A stretch of 64,000 bases of DNA from JAGXSE01 sp040757295 (GTDB taxonomy: Bacteria; Bacillota; PH28-bin88): contig JBFLXH010000001.1 in NCBI GenBank assembly GCA_040757295.1, forward strand, positions 62,001 to 126,000. The letters are read 5' to 3'. The notes under the pieces were generated by a model. It did no database searches. It was not told where the DNA came from and saw only the letters and a list, made by a program, of their open reading frames with translations. Shown here piece after piece: positions 43,162 through 52,243 of the stretch. Position numbers and translations under genes: made by a program. Every line of letters starts with the position of its first letter. The stretch's first letter is position 1.

Positions 43162-44343
43162 TTACTGGGGCCGTTCAAAAACCGCTGCCGCACCCATACC
43201 CCCGCCAATGCACATGCTTACCACCCCAAAGCGGGAGCCCCGCCGTTTCATTTCCATCAGCAAAGAAACCGTAAGCTTGACACCGGTGCATCCCAGGGGA
43301 TGTCCCAGGGCAATGGCGCCGCCGTTAACATTAACCCGCTCTCCATCCAGGTCCAATTCCTTGATTACTGCCAGGGCCTGAGCTGCAAAAGCCTCGTTTA
43401 GCTCATACAGGTCAACCTGGTCCCGGGTTATTCCAGCCAAAGACAGGGCTTTGGGGATGGCCTTTACCGGGCCGATACCCATCACCTCTGGCGCAACTCC
43501 TGCCACTGCGAAAGAGCGGAAGACGGCAATGGGAACCAAACCTAAGCTGGCCGCCTTCTGGGCGGACATCAGCGCTACTGCAGCTGCCCCATCGCTAGTC
43601 TGGGAGGAATTGCCAGCAGTCACCGTGCCTTTGGCATGGAAGGCTGGCTTTAATCCGGCCAAAGCCTCCAGAGAAGTATCCGCCCTTACCCCCTCATCCG
43701 TATCAAAAATGCGCTGTTTGGTGACTTGTCCCCTTCCCTCCTGCCAGTCCTTTTGAATTAGCGGGAGCGGACTTATCTCTTCTTTGAAATAGTGTTCTTT
43801 GATAGCTCGGGCGGCCTTCTGGTGACTGGCCAGGGCAAACCTGTCCTGGTCCTCCCTGGTGATTCCATACCTGGCTGCTACCTTTTCGGCAGTCAAACCC
43901 ATGGAAAGATAAGCCTGGGGCATGTGCTGCATCAAGTACGGGTCGGGGGTCAGCTTGTTTCCTCCCATGGGCACCAAGCTCATGCTTTCCACCCCTCCGG
44001 CCAACACTATATCGGCCATGCCGGTCATTATCGCTTGAGCCCCGACAGCGATAGCCTGAAGGCCTGACGCACAGAAGCGGTTAACTGTTTGGCCGGCAAC
44101 TTCAACCGGTAAACCCGCTCGCAGCGCTGCCAGCCGGCCAATATTCATCCCTTGTTCTGCTTCTGGGAAGGCACAGCCTAAAATGACGTCATCAATTTCA
44201 AGCGGGTTTAAAGCAGGTACTTTTTCCAACACACCCTTTATGACATGAGCCGCCATCTCTTCCGGTCTGGTATCTTTTAGAGCACCCCGGGGAGCTTTTC
44301 CTACGGCGGTTCGCACCCCTCCTACAATTACTGCCTCACGCAT
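43162..44343 (-). CDS. fadA: acetyl-CoA acyltransferase (3-ketoacyl-CoA thiolase)
   Basis: 393-residue thiolase catalysing the last beta-oxidation step. The nucleophilic Cys lies in NRFCASGLQA, and GGAIALGHPLG and SMCIGGGMG supply His and the second Cys. Length is normal. AAGGGGGGAAGG is upstream of the ATG. It is encoded 16 bases after fadN. Confidence 0.93.
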   Translation of the reverse strand: MREAVIVGGVRTAVGKAPRGALKDTRPEEMAAHVIKGVLEKVPALNPLEIDDVILGCAFPEAEQGMNIGRLAALRAGLPVEVAGQTVNRFCASGLQAIAVGAQAIMTGMADIVLAGGVESMSLVPMGGNKLTPDPYLMQHMPQAYLSMGLTAEKVAARYGITREDQDRFALASHQKAARAIKEHYFKEEISPLPLIQKDWQEGRGQVTKQRIFDTDEGVRADTSLEALAGLKPAFHAKGTVTAGNSSQTSDGAAAVALMSAQKAASLGLVPIAVFRSFAVAGVAPEVMGIGPVKAIPKALSLAGITRDQVDLYELNEAFAAQALAVIKELDLDGERVNVNGGAIALGHPLGCTGVKLTVSLLMEMKRRGSRFGVVSMCIGGGMGAAAVFERPQ

Positions 44344-44359
44344 TAAAGCCTTCCCCCCT

Positions 44360-46783
44360 TTAATTTCTCAATGGTTTTCCGGTTGCCAGCATGTGCTGGA
44401 TCCGGGCCTGGGTCTTGGGCTCTCCCAGCAGGCTTAAGAAATTCTCCCGTTCTAAATCCAGCAGGTACTGCTCCGACACCAAGGTACCCTTAGATAACTC
44501 TCCTCCTGTTAAAACCCTGGCAATCTTCCGGGCCAAGTGGGCATCATACTCACTGATGAAACCTCCCTCCAAAAGGGTAAAGATCATCAGGTCAAGACCG
44601 GCATAGCCCTGGGTCCCCAAGACAGGCACCTGGGCCGGCCGGGGAGGATAAAAGCCCTTGGCTGCCATCTCCAATGCGGTGGCCTTTGCTTCAAAAAGCA
44701 CCCGTTCCGGGTTAACCGTGATGCGGTCAGTAGCCCGTAAATAGCCTAACCGCTGGGCATCCCGGGCACTGGTAGATACCTTGGCCATGGCAATATTTTC
44801 AAAGGCCCTGGCAATAAAAGGCTGGGGATCTACATTCAGCGGCACCTGGGAACCAGGCTGGATGGGGATGCGCTCCATGGCCCGCAAAACCATTTCTTTG
44901 CATCCACCGCCAGCCGGCAGCAGTCCGACCCCTACTTCAACCAGGCCCAGGTAGGTTTCGGCACAGGCCTGCACCAGATGGGCCGCCAAAACCATTTCAC
45001 ATCCCCCGCCTAAAGCCATTTGAAAAGGCGCTGCCACTACCGGTTTGGCACAGTATTTTAGAGCCATAGCTGCTCCCTGGAACTGCCGGACCATATAGTC
45101 CAATTCATCCCAATTCTCTTCCTGGGCTTCAAACAACACCAGGACCAGGTTGGCCCCCACCGAAAAGTTTTTGCCATGGTTGCCCAGCACCAAAGCCTGG
45201 AAATTCTTTTCCACCTCTTGTACGCTGGTAAAGATCATTTCCAGGATGTCTCCGCCAATGGCATTCATCTTGGAATGGAACTCCAGGCAGGCCACCCCGT
45301 CTCCCAGGTCAACCAAACTGGCTCCGGGGTTTTGGCGGACCACCCTGTTCTGCGCCTTTAATGCAGGCAGGAAAATGACACCTGGTGTCTCTGGGACCGG
45401 GCGGTAGGCATGGGCCTTAAAGTCGTAACAATTAATAAGGGCGGCGCTTTTCTGGTAAAAAGAATTGCAGCCTGCTTCCAGCATCCCCTCGATCCATGGA
45501 GGGATGGCCTCCCCTTCTTGCCGCATTCTTTCCACCGAGGGCTCCAAACCAATAGCATCCCAAGTCTCAAAAGGACCCAGTTCCCAGTTAAATCCCCAAC
45601 GCATAGCCCGATCAACGCTGGGGAGATCCTCTGCAATTTCCTGCACCTTTTCGGCTGCATACAACAAGGTCCGCTTCAACAATTTCCAGGCATACTTTCC
45701 GGCTGCATCCTGGGCCCCAACCAGGCCCTGCAGCCTTTTAGGCAGGTCTTCCACGTTTTTGGCTGCTTCCAGGGAAGAAAACTTAGCCTTAACCTGAGGA
45801 CGGTATTCCATGGTGTTGTAATCCAAGGCAAGGATTTCTTTAGCTCCGCCCGTCTTCACTTTTTTATAAAAGCCCTGTCCTGATTTATCCCCCAGCCAGC
45901 GGTTGCTAACCATCTGCACCAAGAACTCAGGGGGCCGGAAGGCTTCCTTTTCTGCCGGGTCGTCCACCTGATTGTGTACAGTTTTAGCTACATGCAGGAG
46001 GGTATCCAGACCCACCAGGTCGGCAGTCCGGTAGCAGGCGCTCTTCGGTCGGCCCATTACAGGACCGGTAATCGCATCAACCTGTTCCACCGTCAAACCG
46101 TCTTCCTGCATGGCCTTAATAGCTGCCAGCATGGCATAAACGCCAATCCTGTTGGCAATAAAGTTAGGGGTGTCCTTGGCTACCACCACACCTTTGCCCA
46201 AGACCCTCCGGCCGAAATCCACCAGAAAATCCACCACCTCAGGCAAGGTATCTTTCCCGGGAATTATTTCCAATAAGCGCATGTAGCGAGGCGGATTAAA
46301 AAAGTGGGTGCCGGCAAAGTGACCTCGAAAATCATCAGAAAGGCCCTGAGCCATGGCATTGATGGATATTCCGGAAGTATTGGACGTTACTATAGTCCCC
46401 GGGCGCCGGTGAGCATCCAGCCGCTGCAGCAAAGCCCGTTTCAGGTCAAGCTGCTCAATGACCGCCTCAATGACCCAGTCAACCTCATTGGCCAGATGCA
46501 GGTGATCCTCAAAGTTCCCCACAGTAACCAGCTGGGCGTTTTCCGGCACATAAAAAGCTGCCGGTTTTGCCTGCATGGCCCGTTCTTTTCCTGATACAGC
46601 CACAGAATTCCTAAATTCCGGGCTGTCCAGGCTAAGACCCTTCCTTGCTTGTTCTGGGGTCAGTTCTTTAGGGACGATGTCCAAGAGGTAAACAGGAATA
46701 CCCACATTGGCCAAGTGAGCGGCAATAGCCCCGCCCATGACCCCCGAGCCCAGCACCATAGCTTTTCTGATTTGCCTGGTCAA
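44360..46783 (-). CDS. fadN: 3-hydroxyacyl-CoA dehydrogenase / enoyl-CoA hydratase, FadN type
   Basis: 807-residue bifunctional beta-oxidation enzyme. The NAD fold (AMVLGSGVMGGAIAAHLA) and 3-hydroxyacyl-CoA dehydrogenase domains lie N-terminal, the crotonase domain (ALVLGNHGKNFSVGANL, QMALGGGCEMVLAAHLV) C-terminal, the order of Bacillus FadN and opposite to E. coli FadB. TTG at 46783 is favoured: AGGGGGG sits 6 bases upstream. The frame is open further to 46879, but that part covers the leader and operator. First gene of the operon. Confidence 0.92.
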   Translation of the reverse strand: MTRQIRKAMVLGSGVMGGAIAAHLANVGIPVYLLDIVPKELTPEQARKGLSLDSPEFRNSVAVSGKERAMQAKPAAFYVPENAQLVTVGNFEDHLHLANEVDWVIEAVIEQLDLKRALLQRLDAHRRPGTIVTSNTSGISINAMAQGLSDDFRGHFAGTHFFNPPRYMRLLEIIPGKDTLPEVVDFLVDFGRRVLGKGVVVAKDTPNFIANRIGVYAMLAAIKAMQEDGLTVEQVDAITGPVMGRPKSACYRTADLVGLDTLLHVAKTVHNQVDDPAEKEAFRPPEFLVQMVSNRWLGDKSGQGFYKKVKTGGAKEILALDYNTMEYRPQVKAKFSSLEAAKNVEDLPKRLQGLVGAQDAAGKYAWKLLKRTLLYAAEKVQEIAEDLPSVDRAMRWGFNWELGPFETWDAIGLEPSVERMRQEGEAIPPWIEGMLEAGCNSFYQKSAALINCYDFKAHAYRPVPETPGVIFLPALKAQNRVVRQNPGASLVDLGDGVACLEFHSKMNAIGGDILEMIFTSVQEVEKNFQALVLGNHGKNFSVGANLVLVLFEAQEENWDELDYMVRQFQGAAMALKYCAKPVVAAPFQMALGGGCEMVLAAHLVQACAETYLGLVEVGVGLLPAGGGCKEMVLRAMERIPIQPGSQVPLNVDPQPFIARAFENIAMAKVSTSARDAQRLGYLRATDRITVNPERVLFEAKATALEMAAKGFYPPRPAQVPVLGTQGYAGLDLMIFTLLEGGFISEYDAHLARKIARVLTGGELSKGTLVSEQYLLDLERENFLSLLGEPKTQARIQHMLATGKPLRN

Positions 46784-46860
46784 ATTAATCCCCCCTGTCT
46801 TGAAAAATAAAATTGGGAACAAATAATATAGGGAAAGTTCTGAATTTTCCCTAGGAATAA

Positions 46861-46878
46861 TGAATGATTGCTCATTCA
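46861..46878. promoter_or_regulatory. FadR (TetR-family) operator of the fad operon
   Basis: TGAATGATTGCTCATTCA, a perfect 7-bp palindrome with 4-base spacing. It fits the Bacillus subtilis FadR box (TGAATGAMTANTCATTCA) in both half-sites. It begins 8 bases after the -10 element, over the expected transcription start, and so should block transcription until long-chain acyl-CoA releases the repressor. No fadR gene is in the window. Confidence 0.85.
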
Positions 46879-46886
46879 TATTTTAA

Positions 46887-46916
46887 ATTATATAGGGCAC
46901 CTGCTTTGGCTGTCAA
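46887..46916 (-). promoter_or_regulatory. sigma-A promoter of fadNAE
   Basis: TTGACA at 46911-46916 and TATAAT at 46887-46892, both perfect, with an 18-base spacer. The -35 lies inside the 65-bp direct repeat, and the -10 spans its edge. Confidence 0.85.
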
Positions 46917-46954
46917 TAATTGCTTATTCAGCCTTACCCGAAATCATTAAGGAA
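46890..46954. repeat. 65-bp direct repeat, left copy
   Basis: Begins ATATAGGGCACCTGC and ends CGAAATCATTAAGGAA; identical over 65 bases to 54247-54311 in the same orientation. It carries the -35 of the fad promoter. The two copies bracket the IclR-Tct-KdgK-aldolase module. Confidence 0.95.
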
Positions 46955-46989
46955 AAAAAGGCATTCCTCGGAAAAATTCTGCACAAGGA

Positions 46990-47025
46990 TTGAACAAAAT
47001 CTTCCTTTGGAAGACTTAATGTGGT
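46990..47025. repeat. hairpin repeat, copy 2
   Basis: TTGAACAAAATCTTCC, loop TTT, GGAAGACTTAATGTGGT; same arms and flanks as 35002-35042 with a shorter loop. Confidence 0.75.
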
Positions 47026-47104
47026 TGTTTTTGTGAAAACACATTACGTTAAAATTATGCCTTATCCAAATTTTTTAAACGAGCATAATTTCCTATGTGT
47101 AATC

Positions 47105-47148
47105 AAAAAGGCGAACAGAGCGCCAAACAACCTGGGGCTCTGTTCGCC
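47105..47148 (-). terminator. Rho-independent terminator of the Tct/KDG module
   Basis: 12-bp perfect stem GGCGAACAGAGC / GCTCTGTTCGCC (47110-47148) with a 15-base loop, followed on the minus strand by TTTTTGATT, just after the aldolase stop. Confidence 0.88.
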
Positions 47149-47166
47149 CGAGAATAACACCTGCTT

Positions 47167-47934
47167 TTATCGGACAAGATTATCAATGATGTACTTGCAG
47201 TGCTCATAAAATAGCCCTACATCTACGGAATAAGCAAGATATTTCACTCCTGCTTCTTTAAAATTTTTAGCGTTTTCCAAGGTGTCTGCAAATGACCCTA
47301 CCTGTATCCCTTTGGCCTTACATCGCTCAATTATTTCTTTGATCTTGGCCATCACCAGGGGATGGTTGACCTGGCCGGGGATACCGAGAGATTGAGACAA
47401 GTCATAGGTGCCGATAAACAAGATGTCTATCCCTTTAACATCCAATATTTCATCCAAGTTGTTCATTGCTTCCTGACCTTCCAGCTGGACAATAATCAGG
47501 GTTTCATTGGCCCCTTTAATATACTCATACCTGTCCATACTGGAGTAATCAGCCGCCCGGACAAACCTGCACAAGCCCCGCATTCCTTCAGGGAAGAATT
47601 TTGCCAGTCTAACAATTCTTTTAGCTTCCTCCGCCGTGGTTACCTGGGGGACCTGAATGCCGGCTGCGCCGATGTCCAGCGCCTCTCCGATAACTGAAAA
47701 GTTTCCTTCTTTTACCCTGACAATAGGCAATATTTTGGCCAGCCGCGCCGCCCTGATTAAATTTTGGACAGTTTCCACACTGTTGGGACCGTGCTCCAAG
47801 TCCAGAATGATAAAGTCAAAGCCTGCATAACCGGCAATCTCAACAAATGCCGGGTCTTTGGTTTTGGAAAAAGGCCCATAGACGGTACCAGAGGATAGTT
47901 TTTCTTTAAAGCGTTTAATATCTTCAATCAGCAT
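47167..47934 (-). CDS. HpcH/HpaI-family class II aldolase
   Basis: 255-residue metal-dependent aldolase cleaving 2-keto-3-deoxy acids to pyruvate and an aldehyde. FDFIILDLEHGPNS (Glu and His), VQLEGQEAM (Glu metal ligand) and DILFIGTYDLSQSLG (Asp) match the family. With the KdgK-like kinase beside it, KDPG or a related 2-keto-3-deoxy-sugar acid is the likely substrate. ATG at 47934 is preferred, with GGGTGG 7 bases upstream. Last gene of the module. Confidence 0.86.
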   Translation of the reverse strand: MLIEDIKRFKEKLSSGTVYGPFSKTKDPAFVEIAGYAGFDFIILDLEHGPNSVETVQNLIRAARLAKILPIVRVKEGNFSVIGEALDIGAAGIQVPQVTTAEEAKRIVRLAKFFPEGMRGLCRFVRAADYSSMDRYEYIKGANETLIIVQLEGQEAMNNLDEILDVKGIDILFIGTYDLSQSLGIPGQVNHPLVMAKIKEIIERCKAKGIQVGSFADTLENAKNFKEAGVKYLAYSVDVGLFYEHCKYIIDNLVR

Positions 47935-47964
47935 TATTTGCCACCCTTCCAACCGATGGGAGTT

Positions 47965-48987
47965 TTACCGCTGGACCCGGCCGGAGGCATCGCCTCCAAC
48001 CAGCGCTTTAATTTCCTCTAGAGATACTATGGCAAAATCGCCTTCAATCGTATGTTTAAGGGCGGACATCGCCACAGCAAAATCAATTGCGCTCTGACAA
48101 TCATAGCTGTTAAGTATTGAATAGATCAGCCCCGCGGCAAAGGAATCGCCGCCGCCAACTCTATCTACGATGTGGATCATATATCTTTTACCATGATAAA
48201 ACTCGGTTCCGTCAAATAACAGTCCGGACCAGCCGTTGTCAGAAGCTGACATGCTTTCCCTTAAAGTTATAGCCACCTGCTTAAAATTAAACCTTTCCGC
48301 CAGCCCGCGGCAAACCTGTTGATACCCTGCAATGTTTAAATGTCCCGATGTAATATCTGTGGCATCAGCCTTAATGCCAAATACCTTTTCGGCATCTTCC
48401 TCATTGGCAATTACCACATCCACAAAGGGCATCAGCCTGGACATTACTTCGTTGGCCTTGGCAGATGTCCACAGGTTTTTCCTGAAATTCAAATCACAGC
48501 TGACTGTTAACCCCATTTTTTTAGCCTCTCGGCAAGCCTCCAGGCAAACCTCCGCCACATTGTCGCCCAGAGCCGGGGTGATGCCGGTAAAATGAAACCA
48601 GTCGGCGCCGGCAAATATTTCCGGCCAATTAAACTCACCTGGTTTGACCTCAGAAATGGCAGAATGCTTCCGGTCGTAAATCACCTTGGACGGCCTCATA
48701 GCCGCGCCTTTTTCGCAGTAATAAATACCCATTCTCTCTCCGCCTCGTAGGATATGCCGGGTATTCACCCCATATCTTCTCAACTCATTAATCGCAGCAT
48801 CCCCGATGGGGTTTGCAGGCAGCTTTGTCACGTAATCCGCATTAACCCCTAACTGGGCCAGGGCAAAGGCAACATTGGCCTCGCCCCCGCCGTAAACAAT
48901 ATCAAAGGATTTAGCCTGCACAAACCTTTGATAGCCTGGGGGTGACAGCCTGAGCATGATCTCTCCGAAGCACACAACCTGTCCCAC
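47965..48987 (-). CDS. kdgK: PfkB-family sugar kinase, 2-keto-3-deoxygluconate kinase-like
   Basis: 340-residue ribokinase-fold kinase. CFGEIMLRLSPPG at the N-terminus, YGGGEANVAFALAQLG, LNFRKNLW and the catalytic VDRVGGGDSFAAGL fit KdgK. GTG at 48987 is favoured since GGAGG lies 8 bases upstream. Phosphorylates 2-keto-3-deoxygluconate or a close analogue ahead of the adjacent aldolase. Confidence 0.84.
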   Translation of the reverse strand: MGQVVCFGEIMLRLSPPGYQRFVQAKSFDIVYGGGEANVAFALAQLGVNADYVTKLPANPIGDAAINELRRYGVNTRHILRGGERMGIYYCEKGAAMRPSKVIYDRKHSAISEVKPGEFNWPEIFAGADWFHFTGITPALGDNVAEVCLEACREAKKMGLTVSCDLNFRKNLWTSAKANEVMSRLMPFVDVVIANEEDAEKVFGIKADATDITSGHLNIAGYQQVCRGLAERFNFKQVAITLRESMSASDNGWSGLLFDGTEFYHGKRYMIHIVDRVGGGDSFAAGLIYSILNSYDCQSAIDFAVAMSALKHTIEGDFAIVSLEEIKALVGGDASGRVQR

Positions 48988-49092
48988 TGTTTCTTTCCTC
49001 CATTTCAAATCCTAGTCATAATTCTTACTGCAGACAAAAAATACGAGTGCTACAGTATAGCCAATTAAGCAATATTCCTTCAGGGCTTCCCT

Positions 49093-50085
49093 TTAGGCAG
49101 AAGAAAAAGGCCTTACCAGGTTAGGCGGGGTTTGGCCCAAAAGCACTGCCTTGGCGTTTTCGGCGGCGGTTTTCCTGGCCTCCTGCAAGGAATTCTCGGA
49201 AATATAGGCTACATGGGGTGTAATTATACAGTTATCCAGGGAAAACAGGGGATTATCCCGGGGGTTCCATTTCTCCAGTTTAGCCGGCTCTTCCTCCGTA
49301 TCATCGAGGCCTGCCGAAGCTATCCAACCCTCCGTTAAGGCCCGGTATAAAGCCTTGTTGTCCACGATTTTGCCCCTGGCACAGTTGAGGAGAACCCCGT
49401 GGGGTTTCATCAGCCGCAAGGCCCTTTCATCAATTAGGTGATGGGTTTCTGGAGTGTAAGGGGTCATCACATTCACCACATCTGCCTCTGCCAGTAAAGT
49501 GGCAAGGTCAACCTTTTTTACTCCGGTGGATTTCATATAGCTTTCTGAGACATAGGGATCAAAGGCTATGACAGAGATACTGATACCTTGGAGTTTGCGG
49601 GCTATGTTTTGGGCTATTCGCCCGTAGCCTATCAGACCCCAGGTAATTGTCCTGAAACGGAAGATAGGGGCTCCTGCTTCCTGCCAGTGCCACCGGCCTT
49701 CTTTTGCCGCCTTATTATACATAGGTATTCTTCTTAGTAGCATTAGGCCCATGGCCAGAGTATGGTCTCCGACCTCATCAATACAGTAATCGGGCACATT
49801 GGTAACTACCATCCCATATTCATAAGCCGCCTCAACATCAACAATATCCACCCCGATGCCATACCGGCAAATCCCTTTGCAGTTCTTTAATTTCGCCAGG
49901 GTTTCCCGGGGGATCTTAGCATACTGCTGCAGAATAACATCAGCGTCTCGGGCCAGTTCAGCCAAACCCTCGCCAGTTTTGCACTGCAAGCCGATAACTT
50001 CGGCGCCAATTGGTTCCAATACGCTTTTCTCGATTGAAAGATCCGCAAAATCATAATCGCTCACATAAACAAGGTATTTTGTCAT
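49093..50085 (-). CDS. D-isomer-specific 2-hydroxyacid dehydrogenase, CtBP-like branch
   Basis: 330-residue NAD-linked dehydrogenase. WGLIGYGRIAQNIA is the nucleotide fold, and NCARGKIVD (Arg), DTEEEP (Glu) and TPHVAYIS (His) the catalytic residues. No ACT domain. Between the tricarboxylate transporter and the kinase it probably oxidises or reduces the imported hydroxyacid or its 2-keto product. GGAGG is 5-6 bases before ATG. It is only distantly like the dehydrogenase at 19341. Confidence 0.87.
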   Translation of the reverse strand: MTKYLVYVSDYDFADLSIEKSVLEPIGAEVIGLQCKTGEGLAELARDADVILQQYAKIPRETLAKLKNCKGICRYGIGVDIVDVEAAYEYGMVVTNVPDYCIDEVGDHTLAMGLMLLRRIPMYNKAAKEGRWHWQEAGAPIFRFRTITWGLIGYGRIAQNIARKLQGISISVIAFDPYVSESYMKSTGVKKVDLATLLAEADVVNVMTPYTPETHHLIDERALRLMKPHGVLLNCARGKIVDNKALYRALTEGWIASAGLDDTEEEPAKLEKWNPRDNPLFSLDNCIITPHVAYISENSLQEARKTAAENAKAVLLGQTPPNLVRPFSSA

Positions 50086-50117
50086 GGCAACCTCCTCTGT
50101 CTTTAATGGGGTACCAT

Positions 50118-51632
50118 CTAGCGGCTTGAAGTAACTTGCGCCAAATCTAGAACCTGCTTTTCCAATTTCATTTGCCTTCTAGCCGAAGTGATAATAGACA
50201 CCACAGCCGCTATAAGCAGTAGGGCGCTAATCGGCCTTGAAACTAAGATCATCGGATCTCCCTGGGATACAATTAAAGCCCTCCGCAAATTGGCCTCTGC
50301 CATCGGGCCAAGGATTAAAGAGAGAAGGATGGGGGATACCGGGAAATCGTATTTTTGCATAAAATACCCGATTACTCCAAAGCCAATGGCCAGCCAGACA
50401 TCGAATAAACTGTTGCGCATCGAATAGGCCCCGACAAGAGACAGCAGAAAGATTATGGGCAACAGGGTGTTGCGGTTAATGGATATTATTCTGACGAAGA
50501 GCCTGATTCCCATCATTCCCACCAGCAACATCATAATATTGGCCATCATCATTCCCGCAAACACACTGTATACAACGTCAATGTGGTCTTTAAACAATAA
50601 AGGCCCGGGTCTCAGCCCCTGAATGACCAAGGCACCTAAAAGCACAGCGGTGACCGCATCACCGGGAACCCCCAGGGAAAGCATGGGGATCATTGCCCCT
50701 CCGGTACAGGCATTATTTGCCGACTCGGCGGCTGCCACCCCTTTAATCTCTCCCCGGCCGAAAGCCTCAGGATTCTTTGCAGTCCGCTTCGCTTCGCTAT
50801 AAGCCACAAAAGCGGCAATATCGCTTCCGGCGCCTGGTATTGAGCCGATAAAGGTCCCCAAAATACCAGACTTAATAATGGTTTGAAAGCACTTCTTTAT
50901 GTCACTCATATTGGGGAAATATCGGGTAATGTCATTTTTAATCTTTTCCTGTGTATAAATTACCTCTACGCCTTTTAAGACCTCGGATAAAGCAAATAGA
51001 CCTATTAATGTGGGAATAAATGCCGGTCCTTCCAACAAGTTAACCGAGCCGAAAGTAAAGCGGGGATATCCGGAAATTGGATCAAAACCGATAGTGGATA
51101 CCAGCAAACCGAAAAAACCAGCCATTAACCCTTTTATCACCGACCTGCCAGAAACAGAAATAATAATACTAAGGCCAAAGACCGCCAGGGCAAAGTATTC
51201 AGGAGAACTGAATTTTAGGGCGAATCTGGAAATTTGAGGGGAAAGAAAAATCATAATTAGCACCCCGGTAATTCCCCCTATAAAAGACGAAAAAAGGGAT
51301 ATGGTTAAGGCTCTCCCCGCCTGCCCTTGTTGGGACAAGGGGTAGCCGTCCAGCACCGTTGCGGCTGCCGCCGGAGTTCCGGGTGTTCTTATCAAGATAG
51401 CGGAAATAGAACCGCCATAAATTGCTCCGCAAAAGATTCCCAGCAACATGCCCAGTCCGTGATGTACCGGCAAACCAAAGGTAAAAGGCACCAACAGAGC
51501 TACCCCCATCGTTGCAGTAAGCCCCGGCAACGAGCCGATCAAGATGCCGCCGGTTACACCTAACAAAATAAAAAGTAAGCCACTGGGCTGCAGGACAGTT
51601 TCAAAACCTTTTATTAACAGGCCAAAGTCCAT
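50118..51632 (-). CDS. tctA: tripartite tricarboxylate transporter large membrane subunit TctA
   Basis: About 504 residues, roughly 12 membrane segments, with the TctA signatures GSLPGLTATMGVALLVPFTFG, IFCGAIYGGSISAILIRTPG and GSIPGAGSDIAAF. It is the main channel of the TTT system, driven by ion gradient. ATG at 51632 is preferred (AAGGA 8 bases upstream); an ATG three codons earlier is possible. Confidence 0.93.
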   Translation of the reverse strand: MDFGLLIKGFETVLQPSGLLFILLGVTGGILIGSLPGLTATMGVALLVPFTFGLPVHHGLGMLLGIFCGAIYGGSISAILIRTPGTPAAAATVLDGYPLSQQGQAGRALTISLFSSFIGGITGVLIMIFLSPQISRFALKFSSPEYFALAVFGLSIIISVSGRSVIKGLMAGFFGLLVSTIGFDPISGYPRFTFGSVNLLEGPAFIPTLIGLFALSEVLKGVEVIYTQEKIKNDITRYFPNMSDIKKCFQTIIKSGILGTFIGSIPGAGSDIAAFVAYSEAKRTAKNPEAFGRGEIKGVAAAESANNACTGGAMIPMLSLGVPGDAVTAVLLGALVIQGLRPGPLLFKDHIDVVYSVFAGMMMANIMMLLVGMMGIRLFVRIISINRNTLLPIIFLLSLVGAYSMRNSLFDVWLAIGFGVIGYFMQKYDFPVSPILLSLILGPMAEANLRRALIVSQGDPMILVSRPISALLLIAAVVSIITSARRQMKLEKQVLDLAQVTSSR

Positions 51633-51655
51633 AAACCTCATCCTTTAAGCAAAAT

Positions 51656-52111
51656 TTAGCCGAATATCCCCATAGGCAGCGTTATTTTAAGCATCATGCG
51701 AAAGATTCCGAAGACAGCAAAGGTTACGCCAAGGGCAACAGTAAACATTTTTAGGTAGTTCCTTTGTTTTAATAAGTACATCAGGACCACAAGGTAAAAA
51801 ATACTTGTCAAAATAAAGCCGCATATGGGCAAGGCTAAACAGTACAAAATCGTTACAAATAAAGCCATACCAGCTCGTACAATTCCCGGGTCTTTCCAAT
51901 TAAAACCAGTTTCCCCGTTCGGTTTTTTTGATACCCATGCCTTAAAAATCAAACCCAAGCTGGATAAACAGAGCCCGAGAGCTAACAGGAAAGGAACAAA
52001 GCTTGGGCCTAATAACAGCACATCATCGTCGGGGAAATTAGCTGTCGCCCAGAAAACATATAAGCTCAAAAAAATCCCTAACAGCCCGGCAATTAGATCA
52101 GCTCTGTTCAA
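51656..52111 (-). CDS. tctB: tripartite tricarboxylate transporter small membrane subunit TctB
   Basis: 151 residues with four hydrophobic segments, the normal layout of TctB. TTG start with GGGAG 9 bases upstream. It is encoded between tctC and tctA. Confidence 0.88.
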   Translation of the reverse strand: MNRADLIAGLLGIFLSLYVFWATANFPDDDVLLLGPSFVPFLLALGLCLSSLGLIFKAWVSKKPNGETGFNWKDPGIVRAGMALFVTILYCLALPICGFILTSIFYLVVLMYLLKQRNYLKMFTVALGVTFAVFGIFRMMLKITLPMGIFG

Positions 52112-52177
52112 GACATATTACTCCCTTTCTGCCCGGTCAAGTGTTCCTTTTCATGATAAAAGGGGAAAGTTTTTCAA

Positions 52178-52216
52178 GAAAGGCAAATGCCGCCGGACTA
52201 CTCCTTGGCATTTGCC
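52178..52216 (-). terminator. attenuating hairpin between tctC and tctB
   Basis: 10-bp perfect stem GGCAAATGCC / GGCATTTGCC with a 15-base loop, then TTTCTTGAAAAAC on the minus strand. It probably lets the binding protein be made in excess over the membrane subunits. Confidence 0.65.
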
Positions 52217-52243
52217 CTTCGTTAAGGTCTTAGTTGTCAGAGC

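Noticed and set aside
44360..46879. Longer FadN reading frame starting at 46879
   Set aside because: The added 32 codons cover the FadR operator and leader; a TTG with a strong ribosome site lies at 46783.
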